Assembly (NCBI GenBank): GCA_020850535.1
Contig: JADZEM010000168.1
Coordinates: 1-50,920 of the forward strand
Origin: Chloroflexota bacterium
GTDB taxonomy: Bacteria > Chloroflexota > UBA6077 > JACCZL01
Reading direction: 5' to 3'
DNA length: 50,920 bases
Made by a program: the position numbers and the translations under genes. Positions 1 to 8,135 of the stretch are shown in pieces; within the stretch, counting starts at the first letter, position 1; each line of letters opens with the position of its first letter. The notes below the pieces were generated by a model that was not told the DNA's origin, did no database searches, and worked only from the letters and a program-made list of their open reading frames with translations.

Positions 1-246
1 CCCGATCTGGCCGTCGAGATTGCCGATGCCAAGCCCGTAGCCGAAGGGTGGCGCGCCCGGATCGCGTTTGAACGGAGTGAAGACCAGCCGTTCGCGTTGG
101 AGGTCGGCGCTCAGCAGGGAGCCACCGGCCAACACCTTCAACCAGGTGTGCAGATCGCCAACGGTGGAGACGACTCCGCTCGCAGGTGGGTCGTGGAGCG
201 AATGATCGGCTGGCTGTCGCTGCGCGCCCCCACCCGCTCCGTCGCA
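1..246 (-). pseudogene. Serine hydrolase (beta-lactamase/PBP family) fragment
   Basis: The reverse strand reads without interruption from a TAG at 247-249 to the window edge. It contains the block ASGVVSTVGDLHTWLK, followed by GYGLGIG. This matches the middle-to-late part of the class C beta-lactamase/D-alanyl-D-alanine carboxypeptidase family (PF00144), where a G-x-V-S-T-x-x-D-L motif lies well after the SxxK nucleophile. The roughly 200 residues that should precede it, including SxxK and YxN, are absent: upstream lies a stop and then a transposase remnant. The gene is therefore 5'-truncated here. Its 3' end lies outside the window. The first 20 or so residues of the open frame look unlike the family and may be non-native. 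Confidence 0.6.
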
Positions 247-288
247 CTATTGTCGGTCTGAGATGGTTACTGATGTGGGACGTAGAGA

Positions 289-690
289 TGGCTGATCAAG
301 TATGGCTTCCGCTTCCTCAAGCGCGACCTCGGCTGGACCACCGTCCGCCCGACCCATCCCCACGCTGCCGACCGCGGGTCCTGGCTCCTCGCTCTGGCCT
401 TCTGGGAACTCCGGCTCGCCCGGCCGCTGGTCTCAGACCAGCGGTTCCCCTGGGAACGGCCCCTGGCCCCCGACCGCCTCACCCCAACCAGAGTCCGACG
501 GGCCTACCCTGCCCTCTTCCTCCAGATGGGCACGCCGACACGCCCCGTCCGAACGCGTGGAAATGCTCCAGGACGCCGCCCGGGACAGCGTCCGCCCCCA
601 CGCCCGCGTTTCCCCACCGCGCTCAGACGCGAGAATGCGCGCCCCAATGCACGCCTCCGACGCTGGCATTGTCCAATCACCAGGTCCTGA
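289..690 (+). pseudogene. C-terminal remnant of a DDE transposase
   Basis: The frame starting at 289 reads YGFRFLKRDLGWTT, then HPHAADRGSWLLALAFWELR, FPWERPLAPDRLTPTRVRR and GNAPGRRPGQRPPPRPRFP. This is the C-terminal third of a transposase family common in Chloroflexota and Actinobacteria: the [RF]FLKxDLGW block near the last catalytic acidic residue, then the basic Arg/Pro-rich tail. The N-terminal two thirds with the first DDE aspartates are missing and there is a TAG just upstream at 283-285, so it cannot make an active enzyme. No start codon lies in this frame. The last 20 codons run into a dispersed repeat that supplies the stop. It abuts the truncated serine hydrolase, so an old insertion probably broke that gene. 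Confidence 0.72.
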
Positions 691-820
691 GCGCAGCGAA
701 GGACCTCACCCGCTGACGCGAACGATGACGGTCAGCGGGTGGGGCGCAAGATGATGCTGGGCGGGTGGCGCGGACGATGACGGTCAGCGGGTGAGATCCT
801 TCGCGGCGCTCAGGATGACA
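685..820. repeat. BIME-like inverted repeat, family A copy 1
   Basis: Two arms of about 35 nt, 685-717 and 783-820, are imperfect reverse complements. The core reads CCTGAGCGCAGCGAAGGA, then CTCACCCGCTGAC. A short internal repeat of the GACGGTCAGCGGGTG element lies at about 727-741 and 778-792. A second copy occurs at 11491-11621. The element lies after the transposase remnant and before the 3' end of the ABC exporter operon, and could fold as a hairpin. I see no gene in 691-900. Confidence 0.75.
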
Positions 821-850
821 ATTACAAGGCGCATGTTTTCACCACGAGGT

Positions 851-900
851 AATCGCCCCACGCCCCACGCCCCACGCCCCCCGCCCCACGCCCCACGCCC
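851..900. repeat. Heptamer microrepeat CCCACGC
   Basis: The heptamer CCCACGC (with CCCCCGC variants) is repeated about six times directly beyond the stop of the ABC exporter gene. Its complement resembles the GTCGTGG heptamers at 11403-11437, so this is a recurrent simple-sequence type in this genome. No coding role is supported. Confidence 0.7.
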
Positions 901-2754
901 CTACGCTTCCCGCCAGTCCCAGCCGGCCGCTTCCAGCTCGACCAGCGTTGCGAACCGGCCGCCCCGCCGAATCAGCTCCGCTGGCGGCCCCTCTTCGACG
1001 ATCCGCCCGCCCTCCAGCACGATCACCCGGTCGGCCTCGCGGGCCGTCGCGAGGCGATGGGCCACCGTGAGCAGTCCCCGCCGGTTCCCGACCACGCCCG
1101 CCCGCAACGCCGACGACAATTGCGCCTCAGTCGCGGCGTCGATGGCGGCCGTCGCCTCGTCCAGCAGGATCAGCGGCGGATCCCAGACGATCGCACGCGC
1201 CAGCGCCAGCAGCGCCGTCTGGCCGGCCGAGAGGCGCATGCCCCGCCCGCCGCCGACGCCCGCCAGCAGGGTCTGCTCGCCGTGCGGCAGGCCGGCCACG
1301 AACGCCTCGGCGCCGGCAAGCTGGATCGCCTTGCCGATCATCTCGGGCGTCACACTGGGATCGAACAGGGCGACGTTCTCGATCACGGTCCCGTTGAAGA
1401 GGAGCGCCGTCTGCGGCACGACTCCGAAGAGGCGACGCCGCTCGTTGGGGTGCAGCTCGCGCGGATTCCGCCCGAGCACCGTCACGCTGCCAGACCACGG
1501 CTCGTAGAGGCCGCCGAGCAGCGAGAGCGCGCTGGTCTTACCGGCCCCCGTCCTGCCCACCAGCGCGACATGCTCGCCGGGCTGGATCGCCATGCTCAGG
1601 CTGTGGACGATGGGCAGCCCCTCCGAGTAGCCAAAGGTGACGTGATCGAGCGCGCCGGCGGGCGTGTCCGCGGAAGGGCCCGCACGCTGGGGGAGGCCGG
1701 TGAGGGCCTCCCCAGGCTGCCCGGTGAGCGCCGCTGTGACGGCCAGGTCTTCCGGCTCCGCCAGCACCGTGAAGACTCGCTCGACGCCTGCCAGCGCCCC
1801 CTGCACCGTCTGCCACTGCTCGCCCAACGAGGCGATCGGCGCGAACGCCCGCTGGAGCAGCAGCACGAACGCCGTCAGCGTCCCGAGCGAGATGTCCCAC
1901 TCGGCAAGGCCGCCGCGCGCCCCGATCCACAGCAGACCGGCCCCGGCAATCGCTGCCAGGATCGTCACGTTCGGGGTGTAGAGCGCCGAGCAGAGCGTCG
2001 CCCGGTTGGACGCCATCAGCGTCTCTTTCAGCGTCAGCCGCAAGCGATGCACGAACACGTCCTGCCGCGCGAACGTCTGGATCGTCTCCGCGCCGACGAA
2101 CGTCTCCTGGAGCTGCGCGCCCTGCTGACCCGTCGCGGCGCGGTTCCGGCGCTCGGCCTCGCGGACCTCCCGCTGAAGCCGACGCGTCAAGAACAGGAGC
2201 GGCGGGATCGTCAGCGCGGCGATGCCGGCCAGGGGCGGACTGAGCGTCACCAGCGCAATCGAGATCGTGACCACCCGCGCGAGGTCGATCACGAGGCTCG
2301 CCACGCCCGAGGTGAAGAGCGTCTGGATCGCCTCGATGTCCGATGTGCAGTGCGCGATAGCCTCGCCGAGCGGCGTGCGGTCGAACCAGCGGATCGGCAA
2401 CGCCTGGAAGTGCGCGAAGAGGCGCACGCGCAGATCGTGGAGGGTACCCTGCGCGGCCACGCCGGTCAGGTAACCAGCATAGGCACGCGTCGCCTCGACG
2501 GCCGCCGATGCGCCCAGGAACAGCAAGGCCAGCACGATCAGGCCATCGGCCCGCCCGACCATCAGGTGATCGTCCACGATGTTCCGGAGGATCAGCGGCG
2601 GGGCCAGCTCCAGGCTGGCGCTCACAATCACCAGGATCACGATGAACGCCAGCAATGCGTGGCGCGGGGCCAGCAGTCCCGCCACCTGCCGCATCGGGCT
2701 CCGACCGCCGGCCGTGCCGGCACCGGCCCGCGGCGCGGTCGCAGCAGCGCTCAT
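901..2754 (-). CDS. ABC exporter half-transporter, canonical ATPase subunit
   Basis: A 617-residue fusion of an ABC exporter membrane domain (about residues 25-320, six hydrophobic segments) and an ATPase domain (about 370-600). Visible motifs: Walker A GRTGAGKTS near residue 397, Q-loop VVPQTALLF, signature LSAGQ near 505, Walker B LILLDEA with a canonical Glu near 528, and the H-loop VAHRLA near 562. The signature has Ala where LSGGQ has Gly. Its ATG overlaps the stop of the upstream half-transporter by 4 nt, so the two are translationally coupled and probably form a heterodimer in the cytoplasmic membrane. The partner carries the complementary degenerate residue, as in TM287/288 or BmrCD. 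Substrate is unknown: a drug, lipid or peptide are all possible. Confidence 0.9.
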   Translation of the reverse strand: MSAAATAPRAGAGTAGGRSPMRQVAGLLAPRHALLAFIVILVIVSASLELAPPLILRNIVDDHLMVGRADGLIVLALLFLGASAAVEATRAYAGYLTGVAAQGTLHDLRVRLFAHFQALPIRWFDRTPLGEAIAHCTSDIEAIQTLFTSGVASLVIDLARVVTISIALVTLSPPLAGIAALTIPPLLFLTRRLQREVREAERRNRAATGQQGAQLQETFVGAETIQTFARQDVFVHRLRLTLKETLMASNRATLCSALYTPNVTILAAIAGAGLLWIGARGGLAEWDISLGTLTAFVLLLQRAFAPIASLGEQWQTVQGALAGVERVFTVLAEPEDLAVTAALTGQPGEALTGLPQRAGPSADTPAGALDHVTFGYSEGLPIVHSLSMAIQPGEHVALVGRTGAGKTSALSLLGGLYEPWSGSVTVLGRNPRELHPNERRRLFGVVPQTALLFNGTVIENVALFDPSVTPEMIGKAIQLAGAEAFVAGLPHGEQTLLAGVGGGRGMRLSAGQTALLALARAIVWDPPLILLDEATAAIDAATEAQLSSALRAGVVGNRRGLLTVAHRLATAREADRVIVLEGGRIVEEGPPAELIRRGGRFATLVELEAAGWDWREA

Positions 2755-4685
2755 CGGGCGGCCTCGGTCGTCGCTGGCGGCAAGGCGCCGGCCTGCCCGA
2801 TCCGCTGCTGCGCCAGGTAGATGTGGGCGTACTGTCCGCCTGCCGCCAGCAGCTCGGCGTGGGTGCCCAGTTCTGCGACGCGCCCATCCTCCAGCAGGAT
2901 CACGAGATCGACGCGGGTGAAGGCCGCCAGCCGGTGCGAGCAGAGCACGACCGTAGCGCGCCGTTCGGGCGGCGCGGATGGCCCGACAGCCCCCAGCAAT
3001 CCGTCGACCAGCCTGACCTCGGTGTCCACGTCCACCGCCGAGAACGGGTCGTCCAGTACCAGCAGCCCCGGCCGGCCGGGCGCCCCCGCCAGCAACGCGC
3101 GGGCCAGCGAGATGCGTTGCCGCTGCCCACCGGAGACCCGCACGCCGCCCTCGCCGATGGGCGTGTCGAGACCGCGCGCAAAGCCGGCGATGTCCTGTTC
3201 GAGCGCCGCTACGCGAATGGCGTCGGCCAGCATCCGCTCGCCCTGGGGACCGTCGAGGCTCGGCGCACCGAAGACGATGTTCTCGCGGACGCTGCCGGAG
3301 AACAGCCAGGGATCCTGCGGCAAATAGCCGATGAGCGTGGCTCGCTGCTCGGGCGACAGACTGTCGAGCGGACGGCCGTTGACCAGAATGTGCCCATCGG
3401 CCAGCTGGTACAGCCCGACGAGGGCCTTCGCCAGCGCGCTCTTGCCAGAACCAACCGCGCCCGTCACCCCGACCAGCGCCCCGGCCGGGACCACCAGCGA
3501 GAGATCGGTCAGGGAGGGTCGCGGCGCGCCGGGATAGCTGAACGTGACCCGCTCAAGGTCGAGGCTGACCGGCCCCTGCCCGCCGGAGACCTCACCCCCC
3601 CGGCCTTCCAGGGGGACGTCACCCCCCCAACCCCGCCGCGCGGCGCGACTATCGGCTGCGCCGACATCATCTCCAGCGCGGAGAGGGGGGAGGTTCCCCT
3701 GGGGGGCCGGGGGGGTGAGGTCTGCCCGTCGTTCCAGCCCGGCTACGTAGCCCGGCGTAAACGACGCGCGCGGCGGCTCCCCTTCCACGCTCAGCGGCGT
3801 CGCCAGCAGCGGCCTGACTCGCCGATACGCCACGCCCCCAGCCTGCAACGAGTTCACGAGCTGCGGCACCCGAAAGCCGCGCTGCACAAAGCGGAGGTAC
3901 AACTCCAGAAACGCCACAAGCTGCCCGGCCGTCATCAGCCCGGCCACGACCTGCTCGCCGCCCTGCCAGAGAATCACGACGACACCGGCCACCATCATGA
4001 CGGTGTACGTCGGGGCGAGCGTCGAGCGTAGCCGTTGAGTCGCCAGCATCGTCTCGGCCTGGACCGCCGACAGCTCGGCATAGCGCCGGACCGCCGTCGC
4101 CTCGTGGCCGAAGAGGCGCAGGACGCGCACGCCGGCCAGCAGCTCCTGCAAGGCGGCGGTGGCCCGCGCCGCCGCCGCCCGCGCCGCCGAGATCCGCTCG
4201 CGGACCCAGCGGCCGGTCGCGAAGGCGACGATCATGGCGGCCGGCACCGGCAGCATCGCCAGGAGCGTCAACCGCCAGTCGAACGCCAGCATCGCGACAA
4301 TCAGCGACAGCGAGAACAGGACCGTGTCCCAGATCTCGGTGGTCGCTTCGCGGATGCCCGTGCCGAGCGTCTCCACGTCGCCGTCGATGCGGGCCATCAG
4401 GTCGCCCACGGGCGTCTGGTGAAGACGCTCGGCCGGCCAGGACAGGACACCCCGCAGGGCGTCGGCGCGGATATTGGCACGGATACGCTGATTGGCGGTG
4501 ATCAGCCACCACCGCTTGAGCACCCGCGACGCTTCGACCAGGATGGCGGCGCCCAGAATTCCCAGGGCCGCCCAGCCGGCAGTCGCCGCGTCGCCCTCGC
4601 CGCGCTCGATGGCCAGCACGGCGTCGATGGCCCGCCCAAGCATCAGCGCCGGCAACACGATGCCGGTATTCATGACGATGCCCAT
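2751..4685 (-). CDS. ABC exporter half-transporter, degenerate ATPase subunit
   Basis: Membrane domain followed by ATPase domain: Walker A GAVGSGKSA near residue 408, signature VSGGQ near 515, Walker B LLVLDDP near 538 with Asp in place of the catalytic Glu, and H-loop CSHRLA near 580. The Asp marks the degenerate partner of a heterodimeric exporter; the coupled downstream gene has the intact Glu. Residues of about 320-366, in the linker between the two domains, come from an inserted palindromic repeat and are Pro/Gly-rich. The ATG at 4685 falls in the middle of the first membrane helix. The frame continues upstream to a stop at 4791-4793 and encodes a plausible helix start (LWHLRPYLRQTAGALVLGSI). 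Only CTG codons (4773-4775, 4770-4772) follow a good AAGGAG, so the real start may be CTG near 4775. Confidence 0.88.
   Translation of the reverse strand: MGIVMNTGIVLPALMLGRAIDAVLAIERGEGDAATAGWAALGILGAAILVEASRVLKRWWLITANQRIRANIRADALRGVLSWPAERLHQTPVGDLMARIDGDVETLGTGIREATTEIWDTVLFSLSLIVAMLAFDWRLTLLAMLPVPAAMIVAFATGRWVRERISAARAAAARATAALQELLAGVRVLRLFGHEATAVRRYAELSAVQAETMLATQRLRSTLAPTYTVMMVAGVVVILWQGGEQVVAGLMTAGQLVAFLELYLRFVQRGFRVPQLVNSLQAGGVAYRRVRPLLATPLSVEGEPPRASFTPGYVAGLERRADLTPPAPQGNLPPLRAGDDVGAADSRAARRGWGGDVPLEGRGGEVSGGQGPVSLDLERVTFSYPGAPRPSLTDLSLVVPAGALVGVTGAVGSGKSALAKALVGLYQLADGHILVNGRPLDSLSPEQRATLIGYLPQDPWLFSGSVRENIVFGAPSLDGPQGERMLADAIRVAALEQDIAGFARGLDTPIGEGGVRVSGGQRQRISLARALLAGAPGRPGLLVLDDPFSAVDVDTEVRLVDGLLGAVGPSAPPERRATVVLCSHRLAAFTRVDLVILLEDGRVAELGTHAELLAAGGQYAHIYLAQQRIGQAGALPPATTEAAR
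3586..3724. repeat. Palindromic element carried in frame inside an ABC gene
   Basis: Arms at about 3586-3627 and 3683-3724 are near-perfect reverse complements built round GACCTCACCCCCCCGGCC and a block of C (or G) runs; the loop is about 55 nt. On the minus strand the whole element is open in the reading frame of the ABC transporter and encodes Pro/Gly/Arg-rich residues in the interdomain linker. A fragment with the same GGGGGGGTGAGGTCT end lies in noncoding DNA at about 17985-18000, so this is a dispersed element, not only local low complexity. Confidence 0.7.
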
Positions 4686-4919
4686 GATCGAGCCGAGTAC
4701 GAGCGCGCCAGCCGTCTGGCGGAGATATGGCCGCAGATGCCACAGGTACGGAGCGTTGACGAACAGACGCAGCAGCCCTCTCCTTGCCGCTCACTCAGCG
4801 GGGCTGGGCGCCGTCCTCTGGCTCCCACCGATGGCCCGGCCACCCCTCGGATTGTATCCCGTCAGGGGAGAGGGGACCTGTCCCATCTCCCCTCGCACGC
4901 CGTATCCTTCGGGGCAGCC

Positions 4920-6494
4920 GTGAATGCCGTCCTTGCACAAGACCGCCGTCCGTTGCCCGCCGCGCAGGCGATGCCGTCCGCCGGCCTGCTCGCCTGGGTG
5001 CGGCGTCATCCTGACCTTGTCCTGGTTCTGCTGCTGCTGATCATCGGCGGCAGCATGCGGATGGCGTTCGCATTCCGCGCGCCACCGCTGTTTGTCGGCG
5101 GGGACAGCCAGACCTACCTCGTCCCAGGCTACGAGCTGGCGCACGGCTACGGCTTCGCGCCGATCCTGAAGCGCCCGCCGCTCTACCCACTGTTCGTCGC
5201 CGTCAGCATGCTGCTGCTGGGCGAAGACCCGCACGGACTGGCCTTCTTCCAGCACCTGCTCGGGCTGGGGACCGTCGTCCTCACCTACTGGCTGGGCCGC
5301 GCAGCCTTCTCGTCGGCGGGGGCGCTGGCTGGCCGCGTCGCCGGGCTGGCGGCCGGGCTGCTCGTGGCCCTCAACGGCGCGCTCATCACCTACGAACGCT
5401 ACGTGATGGCCGAGACGCTGTTCACGCTGCTCCTGACCGCTGCCGCGCTGGCCCTGGTGCTCGGGATGCAGCGCGCATCCTGGCAGCTGTACGCCCTCAG
5501 CGGCGCGCTGTTCGCGCTGGCCAGCATGAACCGGGCGGCGGCCCAGTTGCTCCTGCCTCTCGTGCCGATGGTGGCGCTGCTCCACCATCGGCGGCTGCTG
5601 CCGGCTGTCCGGCTCTCGGCGGCGCTGGCCGCGGGGTTCCTGGCGATCTCCCTGCCGTGGATGACCGCCACCTGGGTTCAGACGGGCAGCTTCGGGGCGT
5701 CTGGCCTGGGCGAGGCGCTGTTCTGGCGCGGCAGCCGCGAGCAGCCGATGCTGATCAGCCGGGAGATCGGCCGCCCGAGCGACGTGGCCGATCCGACGCT
5801 GACCCAGGCGCGCCGGGTCGCCTACAACCGCGTCTTCGAGAACGAGCTGCCGAGCGACATCGCCGTCGTGCTGCAGCAGCGCTTCGGCTACACCGAGGCC
5901 CAGGCCGACCGAGTCCTGCGCGATGTCGCCATCGAGCTGTTCGCGCGGCAGCCCGACCGCTACGTGCAGACGTCGCTCGCTCTCTTCGGCGAGCTGCTGG
6001 TCGGGACGGAACAGTTCCTTGGCGGCCAGGGCAAGTCCGGCGGCGTCACCCGCTTTCCGAACGCCCAGGACAAGTACGACTTCTGGAACGAGCGCATCCG
6101 CCACCTCGCGCAGCCGGCCACCACGGCCCAGGCCAACGAGTTCCGCGCCGCCCAGCGAGTCGCCAACGTATTCCAACCGTTCCGCTACGCCCCGTTGCTG
6201 CTCGGCCTGCTGGCGCTCGGCCTTGTCGGGGCCACGCTGGTACGCGGCTGGCGGGTCGCCTGGGTCCCCGTGCTGCTCGGGCTGTGGCTGCTGTTGACGA
6301 CGGCGTTTCTGTCAGGGGCGTTGCCGCGCTACCGCTACCCGGCCGATCCGCTGCTGGCGGTCGGCATCGGCGGGGGCGTGGCGGTGGGCGTGGTCGGCGC
6401 GCGTCGGCTGCTCGCCAGCCGCAGCAGCCAGTCCACGAGCGCGCCAGCGCCCAGTCCGGCCAGCACCAGTGCGAACCCGGTCGTCGGCAGGTAG
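4920..6494 (+). CDS. Integral-membrane glycosyltransferase (ArnT/PMT-like)
   Basis: About 524 residues with roughly ten hydrophobic segments and the hallmark of GT-C enzymes: a first extracytoplasmic loop with an acidic motif, here VGGDSQTYL, after helix 1, then RPPLYPLF. The family uses polyprenyl-phosphate sugars to glycosylate lipids or proteins on the outer face of the membrane. The start is GTG 4920 (GGGG five bases upstream) or ATG 4971; both precede helix 1. Longer upstream open frame is antisense to the ABC gene and not considered coding. The last 50 codons overlap the 3' end of the convergent glycosyltransferase, and the tail after the last helix is low-complexity (Ser/Pro/Ala). Acceptor and donor are not identifiable from sequence. 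Confidence 0.82.
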   Translation: MNAVLAQDRRPLPAAQAMPSAGLLAWVRRHPDLVLVLLLLIIGGSMRMAFAFRAPPLFVGGDSQTYLVPGYELAHGYGFAPILKRPPLYPLFVAVSMLLLGEDPHGLAFFQHLLGLGTVVLTYWLGRAAFSSAGALAGRVAGLAAGLLVALNGALITYERYVMAETLFTLLLTAAALALVLGMQRASWQLYALSGALFALASMNRAAAQLLLPLVPMVALLHHRRLLPAVRLSAALAAGFLAISLPWMTATWVQTGSFGASGLGEALFWRGSREQPMLISREIGRPSDVADPTLTQARRVAYNRVFENELPSDIAVVLQQRFGYTEAQADRVLRDVAIELFARQPDRYVQTSLALFGELLVGTEQFLGGQGKSGGVTRFPNAQDKYDFWNERIRHLAQPATTAQANEFRAAQRVANVFQPFRYAPLLLGLLALGLVGATLVRGWRVAWVPVLLGLWLLLTTAFLSGALPRYRYPADPLLAVGIGGGVAVGVVGARRLLASRSSQSTSAPAPSPASTSANPVVGR

Positions 6495-7774
6495 TAGCGG
6501 TCCCAGTTGATCCCAAGGTTGATGCCCGTCCCGACGAGCACCGCCAGCGCCGACACGCCGAGGATGGCCTCAGCGGAGACCAGCCCCCCTGCCGCCCGAC
6601 GTTGCACGATTCGCAACACCAGGACGGCCGATCCGGCCGCCGCCAGCACCGCTTCCAGCGGGATGCCGTAGCGACGGCCAGCCCACGGCTCGTCGTAGAC
6701 GGACGAGCGGACGGTCAGCCAGAGTCGGTAGGGGATGTTCTCGGGGACCGCCAGCTCCGCGTTCAGGGTGCGCTGCCCGAACATCTCCTGCTGGCGGAAC
6801 TGGAGCATCATCCACGTCCGCTCCACGGGATTCGGCCAGAGGAACGGGTTGACGGCCAGGAAGACCGCAAGCCCGACGACCGTCCCGACGAGGCTCCAGC
6901 GCCAGGCCCGGCCGAGCACCGACGCTGGCCCGACCCACGCCCGGAACCGGCCCCGACGGGCCAGCGGCGCCAGCCCGAACGCCCCGAGGGCGAATGCCCC
7001 GCACGCCGCCAGCGCCAGCACACCGGTCAGCTTCGAGCTGGCGCTCAGCCCGAGTGAGAGGCCAGCCAGCGCCCCCAGCAGCATCGACCGGCGCGAGCCA
7101 CCGCCCGCCTCACCCTCTGATGCCGAGGCGCGCGCGGCGTGGATCGCCAGCCAGACCGCCAGAAGCAGGAAGAACAGGAACGGCGCTTCGGTGTGGGCGC
7201 GCGGGATCAGCGTCTGCACGAACGGCGACAGCGTGAACGACGTGGCCGCTACCACCCCACCGACCAGGCCGCCCCAGCCGCCAGCGAGATCGGCCACCAC
7301 CAGGAACAGCAGCATCGCCGCCCCGGCCCCGAGCACCACCATCGGGACGCGTCCGGCCCACAGCAGCTCAGGGGAAGGACGCGGCACCTGCCGACCCTCG
7401 GCCAGTCGGCGCTCGTTGCGGTACGTCGCAGGATCGAAGTACTTCGCACGGTCTGGCCCGCGCACCTCGTCGGCGCGGTGGTCAAGGTCGAGCGGCGGGC
7501 TGCTGAGGCCGTGCGCCCAGATGCTCGCCCCGATGATGTACCGATAGATGGGCGGCTGTGTCAGCGTCCAGTAGTTGGCGTCCCAGGTCGGGCTGCCGAG
7601 CTTCCCCTCGAGGAAGACGTACCGAAAGTAGACTGATGGCCAGATCGCCTGCCCCTCATCAACGTTGTAGCCAACGCGGGCGGCGCGGTCGTAGAAGACC
7701 GCGCCCGATGCGAGCAGCACCAGCGCCGCCAGCAGCCACCTCAACGCCAGGAGTCCTCGCGCCCCAATCCGCAA
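6335..7774 (-). CDS. Integral-membrane glycosyltransferase family protein
   Basis: A 479-residue multi-spanning protein. Helix 1 (about residues 10-27) is followed by GYNVDEGQAIW, an acidic first-loop motif like that of GT-C mannosyl/arabinosyl transferases, and later PRAHTEAPFLFF and a long loop with FLWPNPVERTW. It is convergent with the plus-strand glycosyltransferase, overlapping it by 160 nt, and the two may serve the same envelope glycoconjugate pathway. The last 25 residues after the terminal helix are Thr/Pro/Ser/Ala-rich and probably non-essential read-through. No ribosome site stands out. Family membership is well supported; donor and acceptor are unknown. Confidence 0.8.
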   Translation of the reverse strand: MRIGARGLLALRWLLAALVLLASGAVFYDRAARVGYNVDEGQAIWPSVYFRYVFLEGKLGSPTWDANYWTLTQPPIYRYIIGASIWAHGLSSPPLDLDHRADEVRGPDRAKYFDPATYRNERRLAEGRQVPRPSPELLWAGRVPMVVLGAGAAMLLFLVVADLAGGWGGLVGGVVAATSFTLSPFVQTLIPRAHTEAPFLFFLLLAVWLAIHAARASASEGEAGGGSRRSMLLGALAGLSLGLSASSKLTGVLALAACGAFALGAFGLAPLARRGRFRAWVGPASVLGRAWRWSLVGTVVGLAVFLAVNPFLWPNPVERTWMMLQFRQQEMFGQRTLNAELAVPENIPYRLWLTVRSSVYDEPWAGRRYGIPLEAVLAAAGSAVLVLRIVQRRAAGGLVSAEAILGVSALAVLVGTGINLGINWDRYYLPTTGFALVLAGLGAGALVDWLLRLASSRRAPTTPTATPPPMPTASSGSAG

Positions 7775-7849
7775 CCGTCATCCTGACCGCGGCGAGCAAC
7801 AAGCTGTCCCCAGCCGTCATCCCGACTGGAGCGCGCCTGTGCCCCCATC

Positions 7850-8037
7850 GTCATCCCGACCGCGGCGAGGAACGAGCGCCACAGACTCGTCATCCCGACC
7901 GCGGCGAGGAACGAGCACCACAGACTCGTCATCCCGACCGTAGCGAGGAACGAGCGAAGTGGAGGGATCTTCCCCTTCGTGGCTACGCGAGGAAGATCCC
8001 TGGACTCCGTTCGCACACTCACTCCGCTCGGGATGAC
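7850..8037. repeat. 39-bp tandem repeat plus hairpin, family B copy 1
   Basis: Units beginning GTCATCCCGACCGCGGCGAG occur at 7850-7888, 7889-7927 and from 7928 (diverging after the first 30 nt). The third unit becomes the left arm of an inverted repeat: GGAGGGATCTTCC near 7960 pairs with GGAAGATCCCTGG near 7990, and the right arm ends CCGCTCGGGATGAC at 8037. The same hairpin occurs at 24549-24653. It fills most of the gap 7775-8135 between two minus-strand genes, in which I see no coding sequence. The unit length of 39 nt keeps all frames open, which explains spurious long ORFs here. Confidence 0.8.
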
Positions 8038-8135
8038 GCGTGACGTCGTAGTCTCGGCTACAAGTCCAGAGGCCCGCACGCCGCCGAAAGGGTCATCCCT
8101 GGATCCAATCAACCCGACGTGGCGCAACGATGAGG

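Noticed and set aside
1057-4031. Long plus-strand open frames across the ABC exporter genes
   Set aside because: Arg/Gln/His-rich mirror sequence of two clear transporter genes; no ribosome site or domain.
7850-7960. CRISPR array
   Set aside because: Units are directly adjacent without unique spacers, and no cas genes are present. The same applies to 11591-11817 and 12678-12741.
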